Positions 27,389-36,318 are shown, counted from the stretch's first letter. The stretch is 64,000 bases of DNA from Pseudofrankia inefficax (GCF_000166135.1 NC_014666.1:7378001-7442000); one strand, 5' to 3'. Made by a program: numbers and translations. Notes: generated from the sequence alone by a model not told the origin.

Positions 27389-28458
27389 CGCACCTCGGCG
27401 TCGATGAAGTCGTCTATCTCGCCGTCCAGCACACCGCCGGTGTTGGACGTCTCGACCTCGGTCCGCAGGTCCTTCACCATCTGGTACGGGTGCAGGACGT
27501 AGTTGCGGATCTGGGAGCCGAACGAGACGTCCTGCGGGCCGCCGGTCAGCCGCTGTTTCTCGGCCGCCTCCTCGGCGCGCCGGCGTTCCAGCAGCTTGGC
27601 CTGCAGCACGACCATCGCCGCGGCCTTGTTCTGCAGCTGGCTGCGCTCGTTCTGGCAGGTCACGACGATGCCGGTCGGCAGGTGCGTGATGCGCACGGCC
27701 GAGTCGGTCGTGTTCACTCCCTGGCCGCCAGGGCCGGACGACCGGAAAATGTCGACCCGAAGGTCCTTGTCGTCGATGTCGACATGATCGGACAGTTCCA
27801 CGACCGGGGTGATCTCGACACCGGCGAACGACGTCTGCCGACGGTTCTGGTTATCGAACGGGCTGATACGCACCAGTCGGTGGACGCCGTGCTCACTGCG
27901 CAACGTTCCGTACGCATACGGAGCCTTGACCAGGAAGGTGGCCGACTTGAGCCCGGCCTCCTCGGCCTCCGACGAGTCATAGACCTCGGTGGAGTAACCG
28001 TGCCGCTCGGCCCAGCGGAGGTACATGCGCAGCAGCATCGCGGTCCAGTCGGCGGCGTCGACGCCGCCGGCACCGGCGGACAGCTGGACGATCGCGTCCC
28101 GCTCGTCGTACTCACCGGACAGCAGGGTGCGGACCTCGAGGGTCGAGATGTCCCTGGCCAACGTGGGCAGTTGCCCGGTCGCCTCGGAGATCAGGTCGTC
28201 GTCCTCGAGCTCGAACGCGGTCATGATGTTGTCGAGCCGGTCGCGCAGGCCCTCGACGCGGCTGATGTCGCCTCGCACCGAGGACAGCTTGCGGGTCACC
28301 ACCTGCGCTCGGTCCTGGTCGCTCCACAGGTCCGGGTCCGAGGCCTCCTGCTCGAGGTCAGCGGCTCGCCGACGCAGCCCCTCGACGTCCAACACGGTCT
28401 CGATACCGGTCAGGGTCGAGTCGAGGTTCTTGAGCTCCTCGGCGATGTCGGCGGCCAT
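27355..28458 (-). CDS. prfB: peptide chain release factor 2
   Basis: 367 residues. Recognises UGA and UAA stop codons and triggers peptidyl-tRNA hydrolysis. Stop-codon recognition motif S199-P200-F201, which distinguishes RF2 from RF1, and the catalytic GGQ at 244-246. ATG at 28458 follows AAGGTGGA. The frame is continuous: there is no in-frame UGA near codon 25, so the autoregulatory frameshift seen in some bacteria is absent. Confidence 0.97.
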   Translation of the reverse strand: MAADIAEELKNLDSTLTGIETVLDVEGLRRRAADLEQEASDPDLWSDQDRAQVVTRKLSSVRGDISRVEGLRDRLDNIMTAFELEDDDLISEATGQLPTLARDISTLEVRTLLSGEYDERDAIVQLSAGAGGVDAADWTAMLLRMYLRWAERHGYSTEVYDSSEAEEAGLKSATFLVKAPYAYGTLRSEHGVHRLVRISPFDNQNRRQTSFAGVEITPVVELSDHVDIDDKDLRVDIFRSSGPGGQGVNTTDSAVRITHLPTGIVVTCQNERSQLQNKAAAMVVLQAKLLERRRAEEAAEKQRLTGGPQDVSFGSQIRNYVLHPYQMVKDLRTEVETSNTGGVLDGEIDDFIDAEVRWRRSAESGSH

Positions 28459-29082
28459 AGCGTCCACCTTACCGAGATCGCGGGCTCCCTGGCCGCGACC
28501 GTGATCGCGAGCCGTCCCCGCCGCCAGCCGCGAGGCCCGGCCACGAGGCCCGGCCCGCCGCCCGCCAGGCCCGGTTCGGTGTCGTGCGGCCCGGCGCGTA
28601 CTCCGGTCTGTGCGTCCGGAGTGACCACGACGCCTATTGTTAACATGCAATTGCATCGCGATACATTTCGGAAACATTAACGGCGCACCGCCGGCCGGCA
28701 GGTAACACAATACGAACTACCCCACCGGACGACAAAGTCCGAAGGGGGCCTCGCATCGAGGTCCCACGACGTCGACCAGCGAAAAGTCGCACCCGGAGAC
28801 GCAGCCCACACGGATTCCCGACAGCCCGGGCGTCAGCCGGCGGTGTTGAACGCTATCTTCAAATGAAGGTTCCCGCTACGCCGTGAGGTAGTTCTAGATG
28901 CGATCACATCGCGGTCCGTCGGCCGCTTCGACCGCCCTGGCACCCGGGTTCCCTGCCTTCGATCCGCCGGCTGGCGGCAGCGGTACCGACCTCCCCGGGG
29001 CTGGCGCCGCAACGGCGACGTCCCGCGTGGCCAGCAGGCCGTCGGCTGGCGCGGCCGAAAGCGGAACACGGAGGCCATCGCC
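28459..29082. other. intergenic region between divergent prfB and the helical-repeat gene
   Basis: 624 bp without a credible gene. Contains a relatively AT-rich patch (about 28633-28680) with a perfect 12-bp palindrome ATGCAATTGCAT at 28645-28656, and a shorter palindrome CTTCAAATGAAG near 28856-28867. These are candidate operators for the divergent genes. GGAGG at 29070-29074 is the ribosome site of the next gene. Confidence 0.5.
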
Positions 29083-30078
29083 GTGTCGGATGCCGTCGAC
29101 AGGCGTTTCCTGCTTCGTACCTTCGGGGCCTCGGCGGTCGCGGTGAGCCTCGAACACCCCAATCTCGAGAACCTGCGCAGCACGACCGACCTGCATCAGG
29201 CCTGCTCGGCGGCACTCGCCGCGGCGATCAGCGGTTACGAGACCTCCGACCTGACCAGCACGGCGAGCTCGATGCGGCCGCTGGAGAACACCACCCGCAC
29301 GATCCCGCGCCAGCGCCGGCTGCGCGGCCGGGACGCCATCGACTGGATGCGGCTGCACGCCGCGGTCACCGTCGTCTCCGCGGGCACCGACTACGACCGC
29401 GGTCTGCACACCGACGCCGCGACCCGCTCGGACCGGGCCGCGAGCCTCGCCCGCGCGGCCGGCGACGGCCCGCTCGCGGCCCGGGCGCTGGCGCTGCGCG
29501 CGCGGATGGTCCGTCAGTACAGCCCGGCCGTCTCGCTGCAGATCGCCGGCGCGGCCGCCCGGATCGCCGGTCACAGCCCGTCTCGCGCGATGATCGCCGG
29601 CAAGGTCGTCGCGGGCGCCTACGCCGCGACAGGTGACACCGCTGGTGTGCGCGACGCGGTGGCTCGCGCCTGGCGCACGATGGAGGCGCTGGACGCGGAA
29701 GCCCACGGCCGGCCCGGCTTCGCGATCGAGACCTACTCCCCCGCCGATCTCGCGCTCGCCTCGGCCGAGGCACTCACGACCGTCGGCGCGCCGGAGGAGG
29801 CCCGGCCGTACCTCGTGAAGGCCTACAGCCTGATCAAGGACAGCGGGCAGACCGGAATGATCGTGTCGGTACGGATGGCGCAGGCGCGAGCCGCCGTCAG
29901 CGGCGAGCGGCCGGACCACTACGAGGCGGCCGAGCACGCCGCGGCCGCGGTCGCGCTGGCCGCCGACCGGCCGGCCGAGTGGGTGGCCCGCCTGGTCCGG
30001 GACGTCTCGAACCTGGCCGAGGAACGGACCGGCCACGCCCTCGACGACCTGGTCGCGGCCACCGCCAGCTGGGTCTGA
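29083..30078 (+). CDS. helical-repeat (TPR-like) protein of regulator type, no DNA-binding domain
   Basis: 331 residues, almost entirely alpha-helical with alternating Ala/Leu/Arg repeats (DRAASLARAAGDGPLAARAL, AAAVALAADRPAEWVARLV), like the C-terminal helical part of actinobacterial XRE/TPR regulators. The usual N-terminal helix-turn-helix is missing: the protein starts with DRRFLLRTFGASAVAVSLEH, which looks a little like a twin-arginine or lipoprotein-like leader but is weak. GTG at 29083 is 8 nt after GGAGG. Unknown function; could be a stand-alone peptide- or partner-sensing protein. Confidence 0.75.
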   Translation: MSDAVDRRFLLRTFGASAVAVSLEHPNLENLRSTTDLHQACSAALAAAISGYETSDLTSTASSMRPLENTTRTIPRQRRLRGRDAIDWMRLHAAVTVVSAGTDYDRGLHTDAATRSDRAASLARAAGDGPLAARALALRARMVRQYSPAVSLQIAGAAARIAGHSPSRAMIAGKVVAGAYAATGDTAGVRDAVARAWRTMEALDAEAHGRPGFAIETYSPADLALASAEALTTVGAPEEARPYLVKAYSLIKDSGQTGMIVSVRMAQARAAVSGERPDHYEAAEHAAAAVALAADRPAEWVARLVRDVSNLAEERTGHALDDLVAATASWV

Positions 30079-30089
30079 TCTGGCATCCG

Positions 30090-30144
30090 GGCCGTGCGGC
30101 TACCGGCCGGGCCGGCTACCGGGCCGGCCGGTAGCCGCACGGCC
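30090..30144. terminator. strong bidirectional hairpin
   Basis: Perfect 19-bp inverted repeat (30090-30108 / 30126-30144; arm GGCCGTGCGGCTACCGGCC) with a 17-nt loop that itself repeats GGCTACCGG. Sits exactly between convergent genes. Confidence 0.85.
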
Positions 30145-30167
30145 GGGACCGCCTCCGGGCGCCGGCC

Positions 30168-30656
30168 TCAGGGCTGGCCGCGCACGACCGTCTGGGCGTC
30201 CGCCGTGGCGTGGACAGTGACCGGGCCGACCCCCAGGAAGCCGATGAGCGGCAGGTCGACGACCCGGCTGCCCCGCACCTCGACCGTGTCCGCGTCGACC
30301 AGCGTCGCGGACAGCTGGGTCGAGCCACTCGGGTCGGCGCTCTCCTGGTAGTCCGCGACGGTGGTCATGACGTCGGCGAGCGGCAGCTCGTCGAGCGGGC
30401 CGGTCGCGGTGTAGACGGCCTGTTCGTCGACCCGCTGCGCGGCCGCGAGCGCCGCGCCGTCGGCCGCGGCGGCGACCGAACGGCGGGCCAGGAAGACCGC
30501 GGAGACGTCGGTCACGACGACGGCGAGCATCGCCGTGACCAGCAGGAAGCCAAGCGTCAGCATCAGGATCGTGCCGTCGTCGCGCGCCGGCCGCGGCCCG
30601 GGGCCAGCGCGGCGCCCCCGAACCACCGAGCGCACAACGAGCCAAACCGGGATCAC
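30168..30656 (-). CDS. TadG-like / Flp pilus assembly-associated membrane protein
   Basis: About 162 residues. Short basic N-terminus, one transmembrane helix (about 28-52, ILMLTLGFLLVTAMLAVVV) and the LARRSVAAAADGAALAAAQ segment typical of the TadG-like family, the pseudopilin-like proteins of Tad secretion systems. The C-terminal half is an exported beta-rich domain. The start is uncertain: GTG at 30656 has no good ribosome site, and an ATG at 30707 would add 17 residues. Separated from the main Tad genes by the paralogue pair. Confidence 0.75.
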   Translation of the reverse strand: MIPVWLVVRSVVRGRRAGPGPRPARDDGTILMLTLGFLLVTAMLAVVVTDVSAVFLARRSVAAAADGAALAAAQRVDEQAVYTATGPLDELPLADVMTTVADYQESADPSGSTQLSATLVDADTVEVRGSRVVDLPLIGFLGVGPVTVHATADAQTVVRGQP

Positions 30657-31133
30657 CGGCCCATTGTCGCGCACCGCGCTCGAACCCGCACGGGCCGCCC
30701 ACCGCATGCGCCACATTTGCCGGCGACCACCGGCCGAACATTGTTTCTGACGGTCAACCCCGACGGTTCGCCGGCAAGCGGCCCACGTCACCCGAAGCCC
30801 GGCTGGAACACCGTCAAAGGCGCAAGGAACCGAAACCTTACGGCGTGACCGCACGCCGCGGGCCGCCTGACCGCGGGCATTCGAGACGCCACGACCGACA
30901 TCCCGGCGCCCAGCCTGTGACCGAGGTAAATCTTCCGTTACGTAAGCGTGGGTCTCCGACGGCACGTGGTTTGATCGACACGTTAGTGGCACCTCAGCGG
31001 AGGACCGCCAGCAACCGGGCAGCAGCCAGCTGGACATTCCGGGCCTGAACACTCCGGAGAACGCGTACTCGGCCGCCGCCCCCGACAACCGCGCCGGAGC
31101 CCGCTTTCGGGACGGCGTATGGAAAGGGGCAGC
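30657..31133. other. intergenic region upstream of the paralogue pair
   Basis: 477 bp between divergent genes. I see no gene. Contains a TTACGTAA palindrome at 30938-30945 and GGAAAGGGG just before the next start; otherwise nothing recognisable. Confidence 0.45.
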
Positions 31134-31931
31134 GTGCTCCCGCGCGAAGCCGCAATGCTGCTGCGCTTCGTCCAGGCTGGCCAGCCGGTGGCCGCCACGG
31201 CCGTCGCCGCCGCCCTGACGGCCGGCGGCGACCGGGCGGACCAGGCCGACCACGTGGTGCGGCACTGGCGCAATGAGCTGGTCGCGCTCGCCGCGAGTCC
31301 CGCACTCGACGGCCGGTCGGCCCGGCCGGTCCGCGCGTCGCTCGGCGGCGCCCTGCAGGGCCTGCTGGTGCTGTCCCTGGCCGATTTGCGGGACGTGACA
31401 GACGAGACCGAGCTGGTCCGGCTCGTCGCTCGCCTGGTGGTGCGGCGCGACCTGCCGGCCGGCTGGCACGCGGCTCGGACGCGGGACGCGGACGACGACG
31501 CCGGGCCGGACCTGCTGGACGCCGCGGCGTCGCCGGGCGAGGTCAAAGCCTGGATCATGGTCGCCGGGCGCGTCCCGGCGTCGGTGTTGAGTCCCGCGCG
31601 CGAGCTGTGGTCCACCGACCGGGTCGGCGGCCAGCGGACCGGGGGCCGGCCACTGCCACGCGCCCTCGGCGAGTTGCCCGCGGTCGGCCTCGGCCTCACC
31701 CTCCTGCGCGAGTACCGCGCGCTCGCCGGCGTCGCCACGGCCGCCTACGCCGAGTTCGGCCTGAATCCGGCCGTACCCACCGCGACCAGGGCAGCGACCG
31801 CCGCCCGCACCGCCGGCCGGGGCGTCGCCACGTACCTTCCGCCGCTTCTCGCCGACACCCGGCCACTCGTCCCCGTTCCGCGCGGCCACCAGATGGCCAG
31901 GCCGGCGCCGCGGCCTGACGGCGTTCGCTGA
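31134..31931 (+). CDS. uncharacterised protein, tandem paralogue 1
   Basis: 265 residues. Helical N-terminal half (LLRFVQAGQPVAATAVAA, VRHWRNELVAL, LQGLLVLSLADL, LVRLVARLVVRRDLPAGW), then a short linker and a second conserved part (ARELWSTDRVGGQR, ALGELPAVGLGLTL, VATAAYAEFGLNP). The same order of blocks is found in the next gene, so both are homologues. GTG at 31134 chosen by alignment with the paralogue start. No domain, signal peptide or membrane helix recognised. Runs toward the Tad pilus genes on the other strand. Confidence 0.72.
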   Translation: MLPREAAMLLRFVQAGQPVAATAVAAALTAGGDRADQADHVVRHWRNELVALAASPALDGRSARPVRASLGGALQGLLVLSLADLRDVTDETELVRLVARLVVRRDLPAGWHAARTRDADDDAGPDLLDAAASPGEVKAWIMVAGRVPASVLSPARELWSTDRVGGQRTGGRPLPRALGELPAVGLGLTLLREYRALAGVATAAYAEFGLNPAVPTATRAATAARTAGRGVATYLPPLLADTRPLVPVPRGHQMARPAPRPDGVR

Positions 31932-32061
31932 CCCGGCATTACCGTCTCGCTACCGGATGGGTGCAAGCTCGCACTGAAAGCTACGTAAAGCCGGTTATCG
32001 TTCCCTTGACGCCATTGCCGGAGCTCAGGCTCCTGGCCGAGGGCAACTGAGGGGAGAGCCG

Positions 32062-33054
32062 GTGCGCCAGCGGGAGGCCGACACGCTGCTGCGGTTCGTC
32101 CGGGCGGCTCGGCCGGTCGCGGCCACGGCTGTCGCCGTCACCGAGGGACCGGACGGCGACCCGCGGGCCCAGGCCGACCGCCTCGTGCGGCACTGGCGCA
32201 ACGAGTTGGTCCCGCTGGCGGCCCTTCCCGGCGTCGGCGGCCGATTCGCGCAGCCGATCCGCGAGGTGCTCGCCGGGACCGTCCAGGGCCTCCTGGTGCT
32301 GTCACTCGCGCAGGTGTGCGGGGTGATGGACGAGGACGAGCAGGTCCGCCTGGTCGCCCGCCTCGTGCTGCGGGACGACCTGCCACCCGGATGGTCGCCG
32401 TCCGGGGCGGCCGAGCCGCCGCCCGGCGAGGCGTGGCCGGACCCGTTCGCCAAGCGGGACCCGGCGGCCAAGCGCGATATCTTCGCCACCCCCGTCGCGT
32501 CGGCGGCTCCCGTGACGTCGGCGGCCCCGACGACGTCAGCCATCCCTGTGCCGTCGGCGGTTCCGGTCGAGTCGGCCGCCGACTATGAAGGCGACCAGGA
32601 CAACGCGGGCCCGGCCGCGATCAGCCTCGCGGATGCGGTGCCCGGTCAGGGAGGCGAGGCCGACCCGGCCGACTCGCCCGAGGAGACCGAGACCTGGAAG
32701 CTGGTCGCGCAGCGCATTCCGGTGACGATCCTGCGCGCGGCTCGGGAGCTGTGGACGATCCACCGGCTGGCCGGACAGCGCGCCGAGGGCCGGCTCTGGC
32801 ACCGCGCGCTCGGCAGCCTCCCCGCGGTCGGCATCGTCGGCGCGACCCTCGGCGAGCGCCACGCCCTGTCCGATATCGCCACGGCCGCCTACGCCGAGCT
32901 GGGCCTCGCCCCAGCCGAGCCGGGCACCGCGCCATCCGTCGCGGCGCGGGCCACGGCCGCCGCGAAATCGGTCAAAACTACCGCGAAGGGCGTGGCTTCC
33001 TACCTACCGTCGCTACCCGACGTCAGACGACGCCCACCCTTCGGCCGGTCCTAG
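32062..33054 (+). CDS. uncharacterised protein, tandem paralogue 2
   Basis: 330 residues, homologous to the preceding gene over both halves (LLRFVRAARPVAATAVAV, VRHWRNELVPL, VQGLLVLSLAQV; later ARELWTIHRLAGQR, ALGSLPAVGIVGATL, ATAAYAELGLAP). The two halves are joined by a longer linker with a six-residue repeat (VTSAAP type) that the first copy lacks. GTG at 32062 follows GAGGGGAGAG. Function unknown. The last residues are basic (KSVKTTAKGVASYLP). Confidence 0.74.
   Translation: MRQREADTLLRFVRAARPVAATAVAVTEGPDGDPRAQADRLVRHWRNELVPLAALPGVGGRFAQPIREVLAGTVQGLLVLSLAQVCGVMDEDEQVRLVARLVLRDDLPPGWSPSGAAEPPPGEAWPDPFAKRDPAAKRDIFATPVASAAPVTSAAPTTSAIPVPSAVPVESAADYEGDQDNAGPAAISLADAVPGQGGEADPADSPEETETWKLVAQRIPVTILRAARELWTIHRLAGQRAEGRLWHRALGSLPAVGIVGATLGERHALSDIATAAYAELGLAPAEPGTAPSVAARATAAAKSVKTTAKGVASYLPSLPDVRRRPPFGRS
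32494..32577 (+). repeat. 18-bp in-frame tandem repeat in paralogue 2 linker
   Basis: Four 18-bp units plus a partial fifth encode VASAAP, VTSAAP, TTSAIP, VPSAVP, VESA. Explains most of the length difference between the two paralogues and looks like recent slippage within a flexible linker. Confidence 0.85.
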
Positions 33055-33444
33055 CTCTTCCCGCGCTCTGCCGCCCGGCCGGCACACCACCACCTTCAGG
33101 CCTAAAATCGCCATCTTGACCAGCTGGCCTTTGGGGTCCGGGCCTTGTGACCCCCCGGACCCTGTACGCGAATTGCCTGCAGTTACGGCTCAAGTCGACC
33201 CACCCGGTGACCGGGAGGCCCGTACCCGCCGGCTGATCGCCGATGCCCGGTGAATCAGACATCAGTCATACCTGGCGGTCGACCGCGGGCGAGATTCACC
33301 GCCATCACGTAGGACTTGCACGGACTCAAGGCCCGCAACAAGCCGGCAGCGGCCGCCGGAGGGCAGAATCGACGACCCTTACATCCCGCGACAGATCCGC
33401 AGGAACGGCCATTGTTTCGCGCATCTCTGCCGCGCCGATTCCGG
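33055..33444. other. intergenic region between convergent genes, with half palindromic element
   Basis: 390 bp. GGCCTAAAATCGCCATCTTGA at about 33100-33119 resembles one arm of the dispersed palindrome without its partner. A hairpin follows at 33134. No gene seen. Confidence 0.45.
33134..33162. terminator. hairpin between convergent genes
   Basis: GGGTCCGGG (33134-33142) and CCCGGACCC (33154-33162), perfect 9-bp stem with 11-nt loop, 80 bp after the stop of paralogue 2. Confidence 0.65.
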
Positions 33445-34026
33445 CTAGGCCACGGGAGCCGCCCGGTCGGCTCGATACTGGTCAATGACCACGACGAACT
33501 GACCATTCACCGTCACGTTCGCCAAATGGCTGCCGAGAATGCCGGCGCCGGGCAGCGGAATGGTCGTGCGGACGCAGACGACGAACTGGGCGCCGGGCTC
33601 CAGGGTCTCGGCGCCGTCGCCGGGGTCGGCCGCGCCGCAGCTGGCACCCTGAGGCGCGAAGCGCAGCTGTGGAGCGCCCGGGAGGCCCTGATCCTGGAAG
33701 GCGAGCTGGGCGGCCAGTTGGGCGCGGGTCAGGCCGTCGTCCTCGTCATCCGCCGTCGCGTAGGCGCGGCCGGCCTCCCGCGCCGCCTGCGTCACCGCGA
33801 ACGCCGAGCGCTGCACGTCGAACAGCGCCAGGAAGAAATAGACGAACGGGATCAGCAGCACCACCGACAGCCCGATGAACTCGATCATCGCCGAGCCGGC
33901 GTCCGGCCGCCGACCACGGTCCCGCCGGCCTCGTGCCGCGTCTGACCGGGTTGGCCTCGTCCCGAGACCACCAAGATCGCCGCCTTGGCCCTCGCGTGGC
34001 TGTAACCGACGCGGATCCGTGACCAC
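33445..34026 (-). CDS. TadE-like pilus assembly protein 1
   Basis: TadE family: the conserved GSAMIEFIGLSVVLLIPF signature (around the ATG at 33888) is a minor-pseudopilin-like helix, followed by FDVQRSAFAVTQAAREAGRA and an exported domain with two cysteines. No ATG, GTG or TTG lies between that internal methionine and a GTG at 34026, which falls inside palindromic copy D, so the first ~46 codons would be read through the repeat. If translation starts at 33888 instead, the protein has 147 residues and an unusually short N-terminus. No ribosome site is visible at either. Minus-strand Tad run. Confidence 0.78.
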   Translation of the reverse strand: MVTDPRRLQPREGQGGDLGGLGTRPTRSDAARGRRDRGRRPDAGSAMIEFIGLSVVLLIPFVYFFLALFDVQRSAFAVTQAAREAGRAYATADDEDDGLTRAQLAAQLAFQDQGLPGAPQLRFAPQGASCGAADPGDGAETLEPGAQFVVCVRTTIPLPGAGILGSHLANVTVNGQFVVVIDQYRADRAAPVA

Positions 34027-34047
34027 GTGAGGGCCAAAACGGCGATC
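33975..34047. repeat. dispersed palindromic element, copy D
   Basis: Arms 33975-33993 and 34029-34047 match at 17 of 19 (right arm GAGGGCCAAAACGGCGATC). The centre GCGTGGCTGTAACCG is the reverse complement of the centre of copy C. Overlaps the 5' end of TadE-like gene 1. Confidence 0.85.
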
Positions 34048-34138
34048 AAGCCAGCGGGCCGACCTCGCCGGACCAGGCACTGGTTCGCGCACGCCTCGCA
34101 GCCGCTGGTCTCGTTCCGGCTGGAGTCGTTCCAGCCAG

Positions 34139-34198
34139 CCACGTTCCCGCAGGCCACGTTTCCGCACGCCATGTTTCCGCACGCCACCTGTCCGCGGG
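34139..34198. repeat. 15-bp minisatellite
   Basis: Four consecutive 15-bp units (CCACGTTCCCGCAGG, CCACGTTTCCGCACG, CCATGTTTCCGCACG, CCACCTGTCCGCGGG). Lies between the two TadE-like genes. Being a multiple of 3 it is open in several frames but does not look like part of a protein. Confidence 0.85.
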
Positions 34199-34241
34199 CC
34201 TCGCTGCCGCTTTGCCGGTGCCGGCACCGGGGATCGGATCG

Positions 34242-34631
34242 TCACCGGGTCTCCTTGACGGCGTGGCCGGTCACGTGGATCGTCACGCCGCCGCCGAACG
34301 GGAGCAGGCTGAGCGGGACGCGGACCTCGCAGGTCACCTGGACCAGCGGGATGTCGTCCGGGCCGCCGACCTGGCTGCCCACACAGGTGGCATCGGCGCG
34401 GCCGGGGATCGACTCGGCGATCAGCCGCTGCGCGTACGGCCCACCGTCGGCCGGGTCGACGTTCAGGTTCGCGCCGTGCCGGGCGCCCTCGGCCGCGTTC
34501 GCGACGAGGGTGTTACGGACGTGCAGGACCAGGCCGAGCTGGATGATCCCGAGGAACAGGAACAGCAGCAGGGTGCTGACCAGCACGAACTCGACGATCG
34601 CCGAGCCCGCGTCCGACCGCCGACCCGGCAC
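34242..34631 (-). CDS. TadE-like pilus assembly protein 2
   Basis: 129 residues from the GTG at 34631. Charged leader PGRRSD, then AGSAIVEFVLVSTLLLFLFLG, the TadE signature helix, followed by VLHVRNTLVANAAEGARHGA and an exported domain with two cysteines. Usual TadE length. The frame continues upstream through palindromic copy E, where an ATG (34796) and a GTG (34790) could also serve; I prefer 34631 because the intervening residues are proline/arginine-rich noise. No clear ribosome site. Confidence 0.8.
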   Translation of the reverse strand: MPGRRSDAGSAIVEFVLVSTLLLFLFLGIIQLGLVLHVRNTLVANAAEGARHGANLNVDPADGGPYAQRLIAESIPGRADATCVGSQVGGPDDIPLVQVTCEVRVPLSLLPFGGGVTIHVTGHAVKETR

Positions 34632-34743
34632 CGCCGGCCGACCCGGCGCCGCCGGCCGACCTGCCAACGCGGGCCGGGACCGTCGGCGAGCTCGAACGTC
34701 CGCGCGCCCCGGTCCCGGGGCCGCCGAAGCGAGACCGTTCGTC

Positions 34744-34818
34744 TGATCGCCGCTTTCGCCCTCACCTGGTCGTTGGACGGCCGCTGTCACAGCCATCCGA
34801 GGGCGGAAACCGCGATCA
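34744..34818. repeat. dispersed palindromic element, copy E
   Basis: Arms TGATCGCCGCTTTCGCCCTC (34744-34763) and 34799-34818, 17 of 20 matching. The centre CTGTCACAGCCATC resembles the centres of C and D (GTTACAGCCAC). Located between TadE-like gene 2 and the Flp-like gene. Confidence 0.82.
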
Positions 34819-34890
34819 TGAACGCGACAGGCCGGAACCGGGACCAGCACGGCCAGGTGCGGCGCTGGTGATCGGCCGCGCCGCGATGGC

Positions 34891-35157
34891 TCAGCCGCCA
34901 CCACCGCTGCCGCCGATGCCGGTGACCTTGTTGATCGCGGTCGTGAACATGTTCTGCAGCGCAGGGGTGGCGATCGTGGCGATCGCGACCACCAGCGCGG
35001 CGGTCATCACCGTCACCATCACCCAGCCGGGCACGTCGCCGCGGTCGCCGCGCCCACGCGCCGAGCCCGTGCCGGACGAAGGCCGCCGGTCCCACCAATG
35101 CCCACGGTCCCACCATGCGAGGTACCCGACGACCAGTGCCGTCGTGATGCGTGCCAT
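34891..35157 (-). CDS. small Flp-pilin-like membrane protein
   Basis: 88 residues. Basic/tryptophan N-terminal part, then RGDVPGWVMVTVMTAALVVA: a charged stretch followed at once by a hydrophobic helix (about 43-64), the layout of Tad pilins and related small proteins in actinobacterial Tad loci. Ends in a glycine-rich GIGGSGGGG tail. ATG at 35157 follows GGGAGGA by 7 nt. Candidate major pilus subunit, but a prepilin peptidase is not encoded in the window. Confidence 0.75.
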   Translation of the reverse strand: MARITTALVVGYLAWWDRGHWWDRRPSSGTGSARGRGDRGDVPGWVMVTVMTAALVVAIATIATPALQNMFTTAINKVTGIGGSGGGG

Positions 35158-35339
35158 CTCGTCCTCCCAGTTCGGCGAAACCTCCGGTCGTGGACGGCGG
35201 ACGCCGCCCGCGACCAAGGGCCGCCAGCCGATCCCGAACCCCCTGGCCCCCCTCGAACCCGCGGGTCCCCACCCGCGGCGGCGCCCCCTCGGCACCGCTC
35301 ACCCCGACCGCGCCGCGCACCGGCGCGATCAGGGAGTCC

Positions 35340-36311
35340 TTACTGCGCGAAGAACGTGAAGCTCACCAGCGCCGGGTAGAAGGCGAAGATCACCGTCGTC
35401 GGCAGTACCAGGAAGACGACGGGCACCATCATCGCGATCTCCTTGCGGCCGCCGGACTCCAGAAGCTGGCGCCGGCCGGCCTCCCGGACGTCGACGGCCT
35501 GCGCGCGCAACACGTCGGCCAGCGGTGTGCCGCGCTCGATCGCGACGGCCATGCCGTCGACGAACCGGGCCAGCGAGCCGAGCGTGGTCCGCGTCGCGAT
35601 CCCCTCCAGGGCCTGCACGAGCGTGGCGCCGGCGCGGGCGTCGGCGAGCGCGAGCCGCAGCTCGTAGCCAAGCTCGCCGTGGGTCAGCCGGGCGACCCGC
35701 TCCAGCGCGCCGACCGGCGACTCCCCGGCCGTGACGGCGAGCGCGAGCAGCTCGGCGATCGTCGGGAACTCCATCAGCATCCGGTCCTCGCGGGCCCGGA
35801 TCGCCCTGGTCAGCCACCATTCCCGGCCGACGACGCCACCGGCGACACCCGCGACGATCAGCGCGACCCCGACGACCGGCGGCGGACCGACCCCGATGAC
35901 CGCTCGCGGCACCAGCAGCACCGCGCCGACCAGCCCACCGGCGACGGCGAGGATCACCTGCTGGGTACGGAACTCCTCGACCGAGGTCCGCCCGCCGGCC
36001 TGGGTCAGCCGCCGGACCAGGCCGGCGCGCCCGCCCAGGAACCGGTCGAGGCGACGGGCCGCGTCCTCCAGGAACGGCCGGGCGAGCGCCTCGACCGCCG
36101 CCAGCGGTGTCGGCGCGACCCGGGCCGACCGGCGGGCCGCGTGGGCCGCGCTGTCGTCGAGCAGCCGGGACGGCGCCGGGGTGTCCCGCAGGTAGGGCTC
36201 GATCCGGTCCGCGTACCGAATCCGGCGGGCACGTGGCGACCGGATCGCGACGATCACCAGCCCGATGCCGGCCACCAGCCCGAGCAGCGCCCCGGTGGCG
36301 GCGAGGCTCAT
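35340..36311 (-). CDS. type II secretion F-family protein, TadC-like
   Basis: 323 residues. Inner-membrane platform protein of the Tad system: N-terminal helix, a pair of central helices, the GspF-type cytoplasmic part (PTIAELLALAVTAGESPVGALERV) and a C-terminal helix pair. ATG at 36311 lies 7 bp after the stop of the tadB-like gene, indicating one operon. Normal length for TadC. Confidence 0.9.
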   Translation of the reverse strand: MSLAATGALLGLVAGIGLVIVAIRSPRARRIRYADRIEPYLRDTPAPSRLLDDSAAHAARRSARVAPTPLAAVEALARPFLEDAARRLDRFLGGRAGLVRRLTQAGGRTSVEEFRTQQVILAVAGGLVGAVLLVPRAVIGVGPPPVVGVALIVAGVAGGVVGREWWLTRAIRAREDRMLMEFPTIAELLALAVTAGESPVGALERVARLTHGELGYELRLALADARAGATLVQALEGIATRTTLGSLARFVDGMAVAIERGTPLADVLRAQAVDVREAGRRQLLESGGRKEIAMMVPVVFLVLPTTVIFAFYPALVSFTFFAQ

Positions 36312-36318
36312 CGAACTC

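Noticed and set aside
28380-28458. Programmed frameshift in prfB
   Set aside because: No in-frame UGA or slippery site near codon 25; the RF2 frame is continuous.
34139-34198. CRISPR-like short repeats
   Set aside because: Units are directly adjacent with no spacers and no cas genes are present.
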